From the NCBI GenBank assembly GCA_937899395.1, contig CALBPU010000169.1, positions 13,898-77,897 on the forward strand: a DNA stretch of 64,000 bases, written 5' to 3'. The notes below the pieces were generated by a model. That model was given only the letters and a program-made list of their open reading frames with translations. It searched no databases and had not been told where the DNA came from. Source of the DNA: an uncultured Fretibacterium sp. GTDB taxonomy: Bacteria; Synergistota; Synergistia; Synergistales; Aminobacteriaceae. Of the stretch, positions 25,754-35,091 are shown in pieces. The first letter of the stretch is position 1. Each line of letters begins with the position of its first letter. The position numbers were made by a program, and so were the translations under genes.

Positions 25754-27051
25754 AACGAATTAAAAAACTCCTTCATTGCAGTTAATGCTTTTTCACGAAA
25801 AATTTTTGCACGTTCAACTTTATTTTTCACGCCTTTTAATTCAGGAAATAATCCGAGATTTATATTCATCGGTTGAAAATGTGAAGGCTTTGTTGTTTGA
25901 AGATAATATAAAAGCGAACCTATCGCACTCTCTCTCGGCCATGAAGATAAATTTTTATTGCAGAGAATTTTTGCTGCGTTAATTCCAGCTACAAGCCCCA
26001 TTGCGGTACTCTCCATATAACCTTCAACTCCAGTAATCTGGCCTGCCAAAAAAATATTCGGCTTCAATTTCAATCTCAAATTTTCATCAAGAACTGCCGG
26101 AGCATTAACCGATGTGTTTCTGTGCATAACTCCTAATCTGACAAATTCGGCTTGCTCCAATCCGGGTATCATTGAGAAAACTTTTTTCTGTTCATTCCAT
26201 TTTAAGCCCGTTTGAAATCCTACAAGATTATATAAAGTTCCGTCCGAATTATCCTGCCTTAATTGAACAACTGCATAAGGTTCTCTGTCTGTTTTAGGAT
26301 CTTTTAATCCTTTAGGTTTCATGCAGCCGAATCTCAAAGTATCAGACCCTCTGTCAGCAATAGCTTCAACAGGCATACAGCCTTCAAAATATTTCCCTTT
26401 CTCAAAATCATGAGGCAAATTTCTTTCGGCATTAATCAGAGCGTCATAAAAATTTTTATACTCCTCTTTATTCAAAGGACAATTAATATAGTCGTCTCCT
26501 CTTCCGTAACGTCCTGAAACAAAAACTTTCTCGAAATTTATACTATCTTTCATTATTACAGGTGCAACGGCATCGTAAAAATATATTCGTTCACCTGCTA
26601 AAGCCTTCAAATTTTCAGCAAGTAAATCCGAAGTTAAAGGCCCTGAAGAAATTATTGTTAAATCATCGGGAATTGTTTTGTATTCTTCACGAATTAATTT
26701 TATTTTTTCGTGAGAGATGATTTTTTGTGTTACGAGGCTCGAAAATTTTTCACGGTCAACAGCTAATGCTCCTCCGGCAGGAACTCTTGAATTTTTAGCG
26801 CATGAAAGTATTAATGAGTTTCCAAGCTCCAATTCCTCCTTCAAAATTCCCGCCGCTGAAATTCTCCCGTCTTTATTTTCAGAGCCTAACGAATTACTGC
26901 AAACTATTTCTGCTAAAAGTCCTGTTTTGTGAGCAGGAGTTAATAAGTTCGGGCGCATTTCGTAAAGTTCGACATTGAAGCCACGTTCAGCAATCTGCCA
27001 CGCAGCTTCACAACCTGCCAAACCTGCACCGATAATTTTAATATCACTCAT
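25750..27051 (-). CDS. trmFO: tRNA (uracil-54-C5)-methyltransferase, folate/FAD-dependent
   Basis: TrmFO makes ribothymidine in the T loop of tRNA using methylene-tetrahydrofolate and FADH2. The product starts MSDIKIIGAGLAGCEAAW, an FAD-binding dinucleotide fold, and carries ELYEMRP, EIVCSNSLGS and the late GQITGVEGYMES. The ATG at 27051 is chosen because it opens directly with this fold and overlaps the topA stop (ATGAGTGA); a longer frame to 27147 lies inside topA. topA-trmFO adjacency is common. Confidence 0.95.
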   Translation of the reverse strand: MSDIKIIGAGLAGCEAAWQIAERGFNVELYEMRPNLLTPAHKTGLLAEIVCSNSLGSENKDGRISAAGILKEELELGNSLILSCAKNSRVPAGGALAVDREKFSSLVTQKIISHEKIKLIREEYKTIPDDLTIISSGPLTSDLLAENLKALAGERIYFYDAVAPVIMKDSINFEKVFVSGRYGRGDDYINCPLNKEEYKNFYDALINAERNLPHDFEKGKYFEGCMPVEAIADRGSDTLRFGCMKPKGLKDPKTDREPYAVVQLRQDNSDGTLYNLVGFQTGLKWNEQKKVFSMIPGLEQAEFVRLGVMHRNTSVNAPAVLDENLRLKLKPNIFLAGQITGVEGYMESTAMGLVAGINAAKILCNKNLSSWPRESAIGSLLYYLQTTKPSHFQPMNINLGLFPELKGVKNKVERAKIFREKALTAMKEFFNSL

Positions 27052-29275
27052 TGCCCGTATTAATTTCAGCTTTGTATTTGCAATTAGCGCAGAAAATTGT
27101 TGAGCCTCTGCGGTATAAATCCTCGCCGCATTCGGGACACTTTTCACCCGCAGGCATGTTCCACGCTACATAATCGCAATCAGGATAACGTGAACAGCCG
27201 TAAAATGTTTTACCCTTTTTGCTTTTACGTTTAACAACTTCACCTTCGCTGCATTTCGGACATTTAATGCCCGTTGAACTTAAAATCGGTCTCGTGAATT
27301 TGCATTCGGGATAATTTGAACAAGCAATGAAATCTCCGAACCTACCTCGTTTTTTCACTAAGTCATGGCCGCAGTCAGGGCATTTTTCACCGATTGGTTC
27401 AGGAGCAGGCAACGGAACTCTTTCAGCACCTTGAGCTTCTTCAAGAGTGCTTGAAAATTCACCCCAAAATTCACTCACAACATCGAGCCATTTCCTTTGA
27501 GCCTCTTCAACTTCGTCAAGTTCCTTTTCCATTTGAGCCGTAAATCCTGCATCAACGATTGATGAAAGGTCTTTACGGTTGAAATATTGAGCAAGAAATT
27601 CATCGACTATCATTCCTAATTGCGTAGGATAAAATCTTTTCTCCTCGTTTTTCTCAACATATCCGCGAGAATCCAAAGTCCCTGCAATCGTAGCATACGT
27701 TGAAGGTCTTCCTACTCCGTTTTCTTCGAGAGTTTTAATCAAACCTGCTTCAGAATATCTTGCCGGAGGTTTTGTAAATTTTTGGTCTCCTTTAACGTCA
27801 ATCAAACCTAAAATTTCTCCCTCTTTAACTTTTGCAAGCTCACTACCTTTTAACTCAAGAGGCCATAAAACGCTCCAACCGTCAAAAATTAAAGTTTCAC
27901 CTTCCTGCTTTAATCCTACACGGCCTGCATTAGCTTTTAACGTTATTTTTTCACTGATGGCATCAGACATTTGGCTTGCAGTAAATCGTTTCCAAATCAG
28001 CGAATATAATTTCAACTGTTCTGAGGTTAAAGCATTTTGTAATTTTTCAGGAGTTAAATTTATGTCAGTAGGTCTGATTGCTTCATGAGCGTCTTGAACT
28101 TTCATATTTTTGCTTTGAGCTGCGAAAATATTTGCCTTTGAAGGAAGATATTCAGGGGCGTAATTATTTTTTATGAAATCCCTGCATGTCTCCAAAGCCT
28201 CATTTGAAATTCTCAAACTGTCAGTCCTCATGTACGTAATCAAACCGATATGGCCTCGTTCAGGAATATTAATTCCCTCATAAAGAGCCTGAGCAATCCT
28301 CATCGTGTGAGCAGGAGCAAAACCAATTTTCCGTGAAGCCTCCTGTTGAAGAGTGCTTGTCCTGAAAGGTGCAGGAGCCGAGTGAGAAGAATTTTTTGTC
28401 TTAAATTCACTTACGATAATTTCATTTGCTTTAATCTCGTTGATAATTTCGTTTGCTTTTTCTTCGGAGTTGATTAAGAGAGGCAAAGAATTTTTCATGA
28501 GGCTTTTACCGTCAAGTTTTTCGGCACGAAGCTCATAAAATTTTTTTGACTTTCCTTTTTGAGCCTTTGCAATAATTACCCAATAAGGATCGGGAATGAA
28601 TTTCAAAATCTCCCGTTCACGTTCGCAAATTAAATTCAGAGCTACTGATTGAACACGTCCTGCTGATAATCCGTAACGAATTTTTTTCCAGAGCAAAGGA
28701 CTTAACGTATAACCTACAAGCCTGTCAAGAATTCTGCGGGCCTGTTGAGCATCGACTTTATTTAAGTCAATATAATCAGGATTTTTAACGGCTGTTTTAA
28801 CGGCGTTCTCAGTAATCTCATAAAATCTCACGCGGCATTTTTCGGATAGATCAACTCCTAATAAATCCGCAAGGTGCCATGCAATAGCTTCACCCTCTCT
28901 GTCAGGGTCAGACGCTAATAAAACATGCGAAGAACTTTCAGCGAGTTTTAGCAATTCATTTTTTAACGTTGCTTTACCCTTTACCAAAATATATTCGGGC
29001 TGAAAATTATTCTCAATATCTATTGCGAGCCTGCTCTTAGGTAAATCTTTCATGTGTCCTTTGCTTGATTTAACGACGTAATTTTTTCCAAGCATGTTTG
29101 AAAGAGTTGCAGCCTTTGAAGGAGACTCAACTATAACTAACACTTTGCCGCCATTCGAGGAAGCAGTTGAAACTTTGGTAGATTTTTTTGCGGTTTTGGC
29201 GGTCTTTTTTGTACTCTTAGTGCCTGATGTTGATTTAGTTTTAACAGACACTGATTTTTTTACTGGCGAAATCAC
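27044..29275 (-). CDS. topA: DNA topoisomerase I
   Basis: Type IA topoisomerase that relaxes negative supercoils. TOPRIM domain: KVLVIVESPSKAATLS and LASDPDREGEAIAWHLADLL; active-site Tyr in LITYMRTDSLRIS; cap and gate regions follow. Three Cys4-type zinc modules end the protein (CPDCGHDL..CSNYPEC, CPKCSEG..CSRYPDC, CPECGED..CANCKY). The first 45 residues are a Lys/Ser/Thr-rich tail that is not part of the enzyme core. Start GTG at 29275 is chosen for GGGGG five bases before it; the frame is open to a TTG at 29287. Confidence 0.95.
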   Translation of the reverse strand: MISPVKKSVSVKTKSTSGTKSTKKTAKTAKKSTKVSTASSNGGKVLVIVESPSKAATLSNMLGKNYVVKSSKGHMKDLPKSRLAIDIENNFQPEYILVKGKATLKNELLKLAESSSHVLLASDPDREGEAIAWHLADLLGVDLSEKCRVRFYEITENAVKTAVKNPDYIDLNKVDAQQARRILDRLVGYTLSPLLWKKIRYGLSAGRVQSVALNLICEREREILKFIPDPYWVIIAKAQKGKSKKFYELRAEKLDGKSLMKNSLPLLINSEEKANEIINEIKANEIIVSEFKTKNSSHSAPAPFRTSTLQQEASRKIGFAPAHTMRIAQALYEGINIPERGHIGLITYMRTDSLRISNEALETCRDFIKNNYAPEYLPSKANIFAAQSKNMKVQDAHEAIRPTDINLTPEKLQNALTSEQLKLYSLIWKRFTASQMSDAISEKITLKANAGRVGLKQEGETLIFDGWSVLWPLELKGSELAKVKEGEILGLIDVKGDQKFTKPPARYSEAGLIKTLEENGVGRPSTYATIAGTLDSRGYVEKNEEKRFYPTQLGMIVDEFLAQYFNRKDLSSIVDAGFTAQMEKELDEVEEAQRKWLDVVSEFWGEFSSTLEEAQGAERVPLPAPEPIGEKCPDCGHDLVKKRGRFGDFIACSNYPECKFTRPILSSTGIKCPKCSEGEVVKRKSKKGKTFYGCSRYPDCDYVAWNMPAGEKCPECGEDLYRRGSTIFCANCKYKAEINTGNE

Positions 29276-29349
29276 GATTACCCCCAACTAAAAATTTTTA
29301 ACGGCGTTATTTATATCACAAAATCCGAAAAAAACATTCTCAAACTTAA

Positions 29350-29365
29350 AGCCATTTTAATGGCT
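29350..29365. promoter_or_regulatory. Inverted repeat at a -35 position, possible operator
   Basis: AGCCATT-TT-AATGGCT is a perfect seven-base inverted repeat that covers where the -35 of the TATAAT at 29377 should be. It could bind a dimeric repressor. It lacks a T tract, so a terminator is less likely. Confidence 0.4.
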
Positions 29366-29376
29366 CGAAATTAGAA

Positions 29377-29382
29377 TATAAT
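29377..29382 (+). promoter_or_regulatory. -10 box of the TamB/AsmA-like gene
   Basis: TATAAT 33 bases before the inferred TTG start; the -35 hexamer position (29354-29359) is a poor match and is covered by the inverted repeat. Confidence 0.5.
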
Positions 29383-29414
29383 TAACCCAAAATTTTTGAG
29401 GAGTGAAATTTAAC

Positions 29415-32400
29415 TTGCGATTTTTTGGTTCGCTTATAAAATATTTTGCATATCTTTGTGTGATTTTAATTGCTGCCGGAGCTGCTTTGTTCTGGTTTGA
29501 TACGGGAGATTGGTTAGTGCTCCCATTAGCTGAAAGGGCCGGAAATTTTTTCCTTGATCCTATGAAACTTGAAATCGAAAATATTAACGGCTCTGTTCGT
29601 AACGGTTATAAAGTTGAAGGGCTGAAATTAATTTCGGGCGATGAAAATTTAATCACTCTTAATTCTTTTGCTGTCAGTCCTGATTGGGATTTGGCATTGC
29701 AGGGAATGAACGGTTTACCATTCATTAAGTCTCTTGATGTTCACGGAGTAAGCTCGGATTTAGATAAAGTGAACTTAATTGTTAATCATTTCAATTCAGG
29801 CAACGAAGAAAATGACGAAACATCTTCAGCCTTTGAAATGCCGAAAATTAATCCAGTAAATATTTCAATCAGTGATATAAATTTCGGAACGCCTTACGCT
29901 AATTTGAAATTAGATGAATTAAATCTTGATCCAACAGGAAATTTTTTGCTCGATACAAAAATTATTTCGGACGAAAATATTTTTCCCTTAAAAGCAAAAG
30001 CCCTTTTGGATTTTAACTCTCTCTCCGTAATATCTTCTGACCTTAATATCGGCAAAAAAGGTACAGGGAAATTCTCAGGAACTGTTGAACCGTTAAAGGC
30101 TAATTTAAGTTTAACGGCTCTTTCACTTGAAGAACTCTTAAAATTTTCACCTGTTAATCTTGATGAATATAAAGCTTCAGGAAGGCTTGACGGAAAATTC
30201 TTTTTCGATGACGAAAAACTTTCGGGTGTTGTATCAATGCCTAGAGCAAATGTTATGGATATACCGTTGAATTTCAGATTGCCTTTTAAGTGGGACATGA
30301 ATAATTTTTTTGCCCTCGATAACGCAAGTCTTAATACTCAGGCGGCACGCTTGAAATTAAATGCTTCTGCTGATATTTCCTTAATGAAAATTAAAGCTGA
30401 CGGAGAAGCTGAAAATATTTCGCTTTATGAAATCGGAAAATTATTTGCTCCAGATATGAAGCTCAAAGGTGAAGGAGGGCATTTGAAATTTGATGTCGAT
30501 ACTGTGGCCGATGAAAATATTTTAGCCAATACGAAAGCCGATATTACAGCAAAAATGCCTTATGTATCAGCAATGGGACTTGATGTTGTTAAGGCTCTCG
30601 ATGCTCATGTAAAATTAAATCGTAAAGAAGCTCCTAAAATTTCTCTCAGCGGTGAAGTTTTTAAGGGAAAATTATTCGCAAGGGGTGAAGCTGCTCAGGA
30701 TAAAAACGGAAATATAAAACCTCAGGCAATAATTTCGCTCGTGAATTTAGACGTTCCGACGTTGATTAACACATTTCCCGATTTAGCAAAATCAATCAAA
30801 AAACCTTCGGGAAAAATTACCGTTCGTACAAAAATTTCGGAAAATCTTAATGCCGAAACCGAAATTAAATCCGATAAACTCACTGCAAACGGAATAACTT
30901 TAACAAATATTTTCGCTGATGTTGATTACGATTCAAAGAATAATATTGCGGATATTGAAAATTTTTCCGTAAATCTTGGAAAGGGATTAATAACGGCTAA
31001 CGGAAATGTTAATCTTAACGATAATACTTTTAACTTGAAGGCCGATACTGAAAATCTTGATCCTAAAATTATTCCTGAGTTAAAGCAGCTCACGGGAAAT
31101 TACAAATTAAACGCTGAAGCATCGGGAAATTTTACAAAACCTGACACCATAGCAGCCAACGTAAATTTCACCGCAACTAACGCAGGATATTCGGGAATGA
31201 CATTCGGAAATATTAATGCTCCTTTAAGTTACTCGAATAATATCCTTCACATCAAAAACGCGGCTGCTAAACTTCCTGGAGGTCTTTTACAGTTACAGGG
31301 CAACGTGAATTTGAAGAACACTGTAAATCCCGGACTTGATTTAACGGCTTCGTCAAACGGAATAAATTTAGCTGAAGTTTTTAAGGCATATAAAATTCAG
31401 AATGCTTCAATGCCGATTTCAGGAAAAGTTAAAGGTGTTGTGAGTGTTAAAGGTGCTATGAACAATGCGTCGGTTAATGCTCATGTAAGAGGCGATAATA
31501 TTAAGGCAGGAAATCTTGTTAATGTTCCCAGTGCCATAATAGACGCTAAAGGAAACATGAACAAAATTGATTTATACAAACTTGAAGCAAAAATTAACGG
31601 CTCTGAAGTAAAAGGTAATGGGACATTTTCGATTAACCAAAAGAATTTTAACAACAGCAAAATTAATGTTTATACTCATGTAAAACATTTGCCGTTAAAA
31701 CCTCTTTTAGTTTCAACTATGGGAAGCGCACCCGTAACAGGAGTTATTGATGTTGATTCAAAACTTTCAGGGACAATCGCAAAACCCGAACTCGAATTAA
31801 AAGTTGATAAGACGATTTATTACGGGAAAGTTGAAATCAATGATATAAACGTAAAAGTGAGATCGCCCGAAGAGAATCATTTTGTCATTAACGCTTCAAC
31901 AAAAATTGAAAACTTCAAACCCGAAGCAGATATTGACCTTAAAAAGCACGGCGATATTTGGGCATATCAAGTTAATACAAAGCCTCTCGATATTAACAAG
32001 GCTATCGAAATTCAAATGCCTTCGATGTCAGGTATAGCGAAAGGTTTTGCAACAGTCAGTGTTCAAGGAGATACAGGGAAAAATTCCGACATAAAAGTTA
32101 ATGCCAAGTCGAACGAAATTAAATTAATCGACAAAGTAAGTGTGAAAAATATTTCGATTCCTGTAACTTATTCTGCCACAAAAAATAAAGTTGAAATTAA
32201 AAATGCTCAGGCAAAATTAAGCGACGGAATTATAAATTCAAATGTCAATGTAGACCTTAAAAAATCGAATTGGCAAGGAAAAGTTCAAGTAGCTCATTTG
32301 GATTTAGGTAAACTTGCAAAGCCTTTTATGCCTGAAGGTGAATTGGTTGGGGTTGCTGACGCTGAAATGACAATGAAGGGAGCTTTCGGGGTAATGCCTT

Positions 32401-33044
32401 CGAGTTTTGCCAACGGGAAATTTTCAACGACACCCGGATATATTCATAAAATGGCAATCATCGACAAAGTAACACCTACGAAAAAAATTTCATTTGAGGA
32501 AATAGTAGGAACATTTTTCTGGGACGGCAAAGATTTATTCTTAAATCCCGGTACATGTGCAAAAGCAGGAAAAGATGAACCGCTTTACAGATATTTTAAT
32601 GTTAATGGCTCTTTAGGAATACCCGGAAAAGGTTTGAAACTTTTATGCGACGGTAGATTTGACTTAAAAATTCTTGACCAGTTACTCGGAGCTATGAAAG
32701 GTGTATTTCAATATATGACAGGAGGAATTGCCAGAAACGTTTTAAGAGATGCTGCGGGAAGAGTGTTAGGTGTTAAACGAAAAGATTTTCAGAATGTTTC
32801 GTTTACGCTTGCTAACTCGTGGGATAATTTGAGATTATTGAATTTGAAAATTACAAAGCCTATTGAAGATTTTTTACCGATAGACATGTTAAACAAGGAT
32901 CAGGAACAACAAAAGGACGATGCTCAATTCAAATTGAATTTAAGAATACCCGTTGGCAAGGGTGATACAAGTGTTGAGGAAGAATCAACGGGCGATCAGT
33001 TCAAGCAGCAGTTAATCGACAACTTGTTTAATATCGGGTTATAA
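29415..33044 (+). CDS. TamB/AsmA-like envelope protein
   Basis: About 1209 residues: an N-terminal membrane anchor (YFAYLCVILIAAGAALFWF) then a long succession of beta-strand repeats with little charge patterning other than alternating hydrophobics (for example ENINGSVRNGYKVEGLKL, repeated DIDLKK and GNVNLN-like strands). This layout is that of AsmA/TamB-type proteins, which bridge the periplasm and are implicated in phospholipid transport or outer-membrane protein assembly. The C-terminal block (GSLGIPGKGLKLLCDGRFDL, VSFTLANSWDNLRLLNLKI) resembles AsmA-family ends. The start is taken as TTG behind GAGGAG. Which subfamily it belongs to is open. Confidence 0.75.
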   Translation: MRFFGSLIKYFAYLCVILIAAGAALFWFDTGDWLVLPLAERAGNFFLDPMKLEIENINGSVRNGYKVEGLKLISGDENLITLNSFAVSPDWDLALQGMNGLPFIKSLDVHGVSSDLDKVNLIVNHFNSGNEENDETSSAFEMPKINPVNISISDINFGTPYANLKLDELNLDPTGNFLLDTKIISDENIFPLKAKALLDFNSLSVISSDLNIGKKGTGKFSGTVEPLKANLSLTALSLEELLKFSPVNLDEYKASGRLDGKFFFDDEKLSGVVSMPRANVMDIPLNFRLPFKWDMNNFFALDNASLNTQAARLKLNASADISLMKIKADGEAENISLYEIGKLFAPDMKLKGEGGHLKFDVDTVADENILANTKADITAKMPYVSAMGLDVVKALDAHVKLNRKEAPKISLSGEVFKGKLFARGEAAQDKNGNIKPQAIISLVNLDVPTLINTFPDLAKSIKKPSGKITVRTKISENLNAETEIKSDKLTANGITLTNIFADVDYDSKNNIADIENFSVNLGKGLITANGNVNLNDNTFNLKADTENLDPKIIPELKQLTGNYKLNAEASGNFTKPDTIAANVNFTATNAGYSGMTFGNINAPLSYSNNILHIKNAAAKLPGGLLQLQGNVNLKNTVNPGLDLTASSNGINLAEVFKAYKIQNASMPISGKVKGVVSVKGAMNNASVNAHVRGDNIKAGNLVNVPSAIIDAKGNMNKIDLYKLEAKINGSEVKGNGTFSINQKNFNNSKINVYTHVKHLPLKPLLVSTMGSAPVTGVIDVDSKLSGTIAKPELELKVDKTIYYGKVEINDINVKVRSPEENHFVINASTKIENFKPEADIDLKKHGDIWAYQVNTKPLDINKAIEIQMPSMSGIAKGFATVSVQGDTGKNSDIKVNAKSNEIKLIDKVSVKNISIPVTYSATKNKVEIKNAQAKLSDGIINSNVNVDLKKSNWQGKVQVAHLDLGKLAKPFMPEGELVGVADAEMTMKGAFGVMPSSFANGKFSTTPGYIHKMAIIDKVTPTKKISFEEIVGTFFWDGKDLFLNPGTCAKAGKDEPLYRYFNVNGSLGIPGKGLKLLCDGRFDLKILDQLLGAMKGVFQYMTGGIARNVLRDAAGRVLGVKRKDFQNVSFTLANSWDNLRLLNLKITKPIEDFLPIDMLNKDQEQQKDDAQFKLNLRIPVGKGDTSVEEESTGDQFKQQLIDNLFNIGL

Positions 33045-34118
33045 AATATTTTTTATGATGTTCATTCCTGCTTTAACGAGTTCATTATCGGCTTGGCTTC
33101 CCATGTGTCCGATTCTGAAAACTTTGCCGGCAAGTTCACCGTAATTACCTCCGACTGCGAGGCCGTGTTCACGAAGAGAGCGATTAAAATTTTTCCACGT
33201 GAATTTTTCGGGAATATAAAAAGCTGTAACAGTTGGTGATGAATAATTTTCGTTTTTCGGAAAAAGTTTAAGCCCGATTTCACGACCGATATTGCGGCAT
33301 AATTTAGCGGCTTCGGAATGTCTTGCAAAAGAATTTTCGAGGCCATTATTTAATATTTTTGATAACGAAAGATTTAATGCTTTCATAGATTGCCAATCGT
33401 GAGTATAAGGCATGAATTTTTCTTCAGGAACATTTTTCCAGCATGTATAAGATTCATAACCGATATAATTAACTTCGTCAATAATTTCCCAAGCTCTTTG
33501 AGAAATTGTTGAGATTGAAATTGACGGAGTGATCGACAAAACTTTTTGACTGCCTAAAAGCCCAATATCAATTTTTGCCTCATCAACATCAAGAGGAACT
33601 CCTCCTGCACTCGAAACAAAATCTACAACAAACAAAGCGTCAAATTCGTGTGCAATTTTTCCGATTTCGTTGAGACATGTTGTAATTGTTCCTGAAGGCG
33701 TTTCACAGTGAACGGCTGTGATAACTTTCGGCCTGAATTTTTTTACGTGGTCATAAATTTTTTGAGGTTCGGGGATTTCGTCAAAAGGAAATTCACAAAT
33801 TTCAGCCTCAACTCCGAATGCTTGAGCCATTTCCGCAAAACCTCTTCCGAATAACCCTGACGATACAGCGAGCATTTTGTCGTTTTGCTTCAAGGTACAT
33901 TTAAGTGAAGCCCATAAAATTGACATGGCCTCGCCTAAAGTTATCACGATTTTGTTTTTGGTATGTAAAATTTTTTGAGTTAATATTTGATTTTGGTGAT
34001 AGAGTTCAAAAAACTCGTCCTCTAAATCCGAACTTCCGTAATCAATCTCCCAAGCATTGCGAAACTCCTCAGGAATTTTCACAGGGCCGGGAATTAAACC
34101 TATTTTGTAATGCTCCAT
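33039..34118 (-). CDS. Class V aminotransferase, alanine-glyoxylate/serine-pyruvate type
   Basis: The 359-residue PLP enzyme starts IGLIPGPVKIPEEF, has VITAVHCETPSGTITT and VDFVSSAGGVPLDVD (PLP Asp) and the Schiff-base lysine in GLLGSQKVLS; the end has GKVFRIGHMGSQAD. It is probably an alanine-glyoxylate or serine-pyruvate transaminase; the exact substrate is not readable. Its stop overlaps the end of the converging TamB-like gene by six bases, and no terminator separates them. Its start overlaps the next minus-strand gene upstream. Confidence 0.85.
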   Translation of the reverse strand: MEHYKIGLIPGPVKIPEEFRNAWEIDYGSSDLEDEFFELYHQNQILTQKILHTKNKIVITLGEAMSILWASLKCTLKQNDKMLAVSSGLFGRGFAEMAQAFGVEAEICEFPFDEIPEPQKIYDHVKKFRPKVITAVHCETPSGTITTCLNEIGKIAHEFDALFVVDFVSSAGGVPLDVDEAKIDIGLLGSQKVLSITPSISISTISQRAWEIIDEVNYIGYESYTCWKNVPEEKFMPYTHDWQSMKALNLSLSKILNNGLENSFARHSEAAKLCRNIGREIGLKLFPKNENYSSPTVTAFYIPEKFTWKNFNRSLREHGLAVGGNYGELAGKVFRIGHMGSQADNELVKAGMNIIKNIL

Positions 34119-34573
34119 TTTGATAACAATAACTCCTCTGCAAATTTCAAGATTTCATTTTCATTTAATGATTTTGATTCGATCGTGAGGACGATATTAT
34201 TATCAACTTTTATGGCGAGTACAAGCGGCAAATATGATTGAGTTTCAAGTATTGCGCTCTTTCCTGCTACATTCAAAATTTTATAGCCTGCTTCGGAAGG
34301 CATTAACCCTTTTGAAGTTTTAATTTTTTCAGGGACATATAAATTTCCAGTGCCTTCACCTTCAGTCAAAATAATTTGCAAATTTTTTTTAGGATTTTCA
34401 CGTTCATAATCCTTGTAAATTACACGCCCTAAATCCTGAGATTTTTCGCTCGCTATTAACGGCGTTATAAATTCGTTGACTGAATGCCAATCGTTAATTT
34501 TTTCAGGGAGTTCAAGACTGTAAGCACATGAACTCAACAACATAAAAATAAAAATCAACAAAAATTTTTTCAC
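34100..34573 (-). CDS. Small predicted lipoprotein, function unknown
   Basis: A 157-residue exported protein with signal MKKFLLIFIFMLLSSC; LSSC is a plausible lipobox, placing Cys16 as the lipidated residue. The remainder is a compact alpha/beta sequence without a recognised motif. It overlaps the aminotransferase start by 19 bases and the DUF4416 stop by four, so it belongs to a translationally coupled group that leads from ftsY. Confidence 0.6.
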   Translation of the reverse strand: MKKFLLIFIFMLLSSCAYSLELPEKINDWHSVNEFITPLIASEKSQDLGRVIYKDYERENPKKNLQIILTEGEGTGNLYVPEKIKTSKGLMPSEAGYKILNVAGKSAILETQSYLPLVLAIKVDNNIVLTIESKSLNENEILKFAEELLLSKWSITK

Positions 34574-35091
34574 TCTTTAATTTCCTCCAACCATAAATTT
34601 CTGACCTGCGATAAAAATTTATCGTAAACTCCGCTCTTAAAATCAGGAAAAGTATAATCAAAGCTCTGCCATTTTTTGAATCTGTAACGCAACGTAACTT
34701 CAGCATAAATTCCGTCTCGTAAATAAATTCTGTGTGCATGATCTTTTGTTGAGGCTAAAATTAATCTTGCTCCGTCAATATATCCCGGATCAATATTAAC
34801 AGCTCTGATATTTTCACGGCTTCGAGCTTCGATTTCGATTGCCTGATGTTTCCAATCCGCTAATCCGTCAGCATCAACTAAACCGGGAAAACATAAAAAT
34901 ATTCTCGTTAAGTTCGGTGAAATTGCGTCATAATAATTTGTTTTATCAAACGGAACAGCTTCACTGATAATTTCAGGAGTGCCCCATAATTTTGATAATT
35001 CTTCAATGCTCCAGCGCAATAAATTTTCGTTATCAACAGGATATAAAATCCCTGTAATTCTTTTAACTTTCGGTGATTTGTAATTACTCAT
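34570..35091 (-). CDS. DUF4416 family protein
   Basis: The 173-residue protein has the DUF4416 signature: NIDPGYIDGARLILASTKDH followed by AHRIYLRDGIYAEVTLRYR and a YTFPDFKSGVYDKFL end. The family has no proven function. It sits between the small lipoprotein and an unknown gene, overlapping both by four bases, downstream of ftsY. Confidence 0.8.
   Translation of the reverse strand: MSNYKSPKVKRITGILYPVDNENLLRWSIEELSKLWGTPEIISEAVPFDKTNYYDAISPNLTRIFLCFPGLVDADGLADWKHQAIEIEARSRENIRAVNIDPGYIDGARLILASTKDHAHRIYLRDGIYAEVTLRYRFKKWQSFDYTFPDFKSGVYDKFLSQVRNLWLEEIKE

Noticed and set aside
27052..27147. Extra 32 codons at the start of TrmFO
   Set aside because: They lie inside the topA zinc-finger coding sequence and precede the FAD-binding start MSDIKIIGAG.
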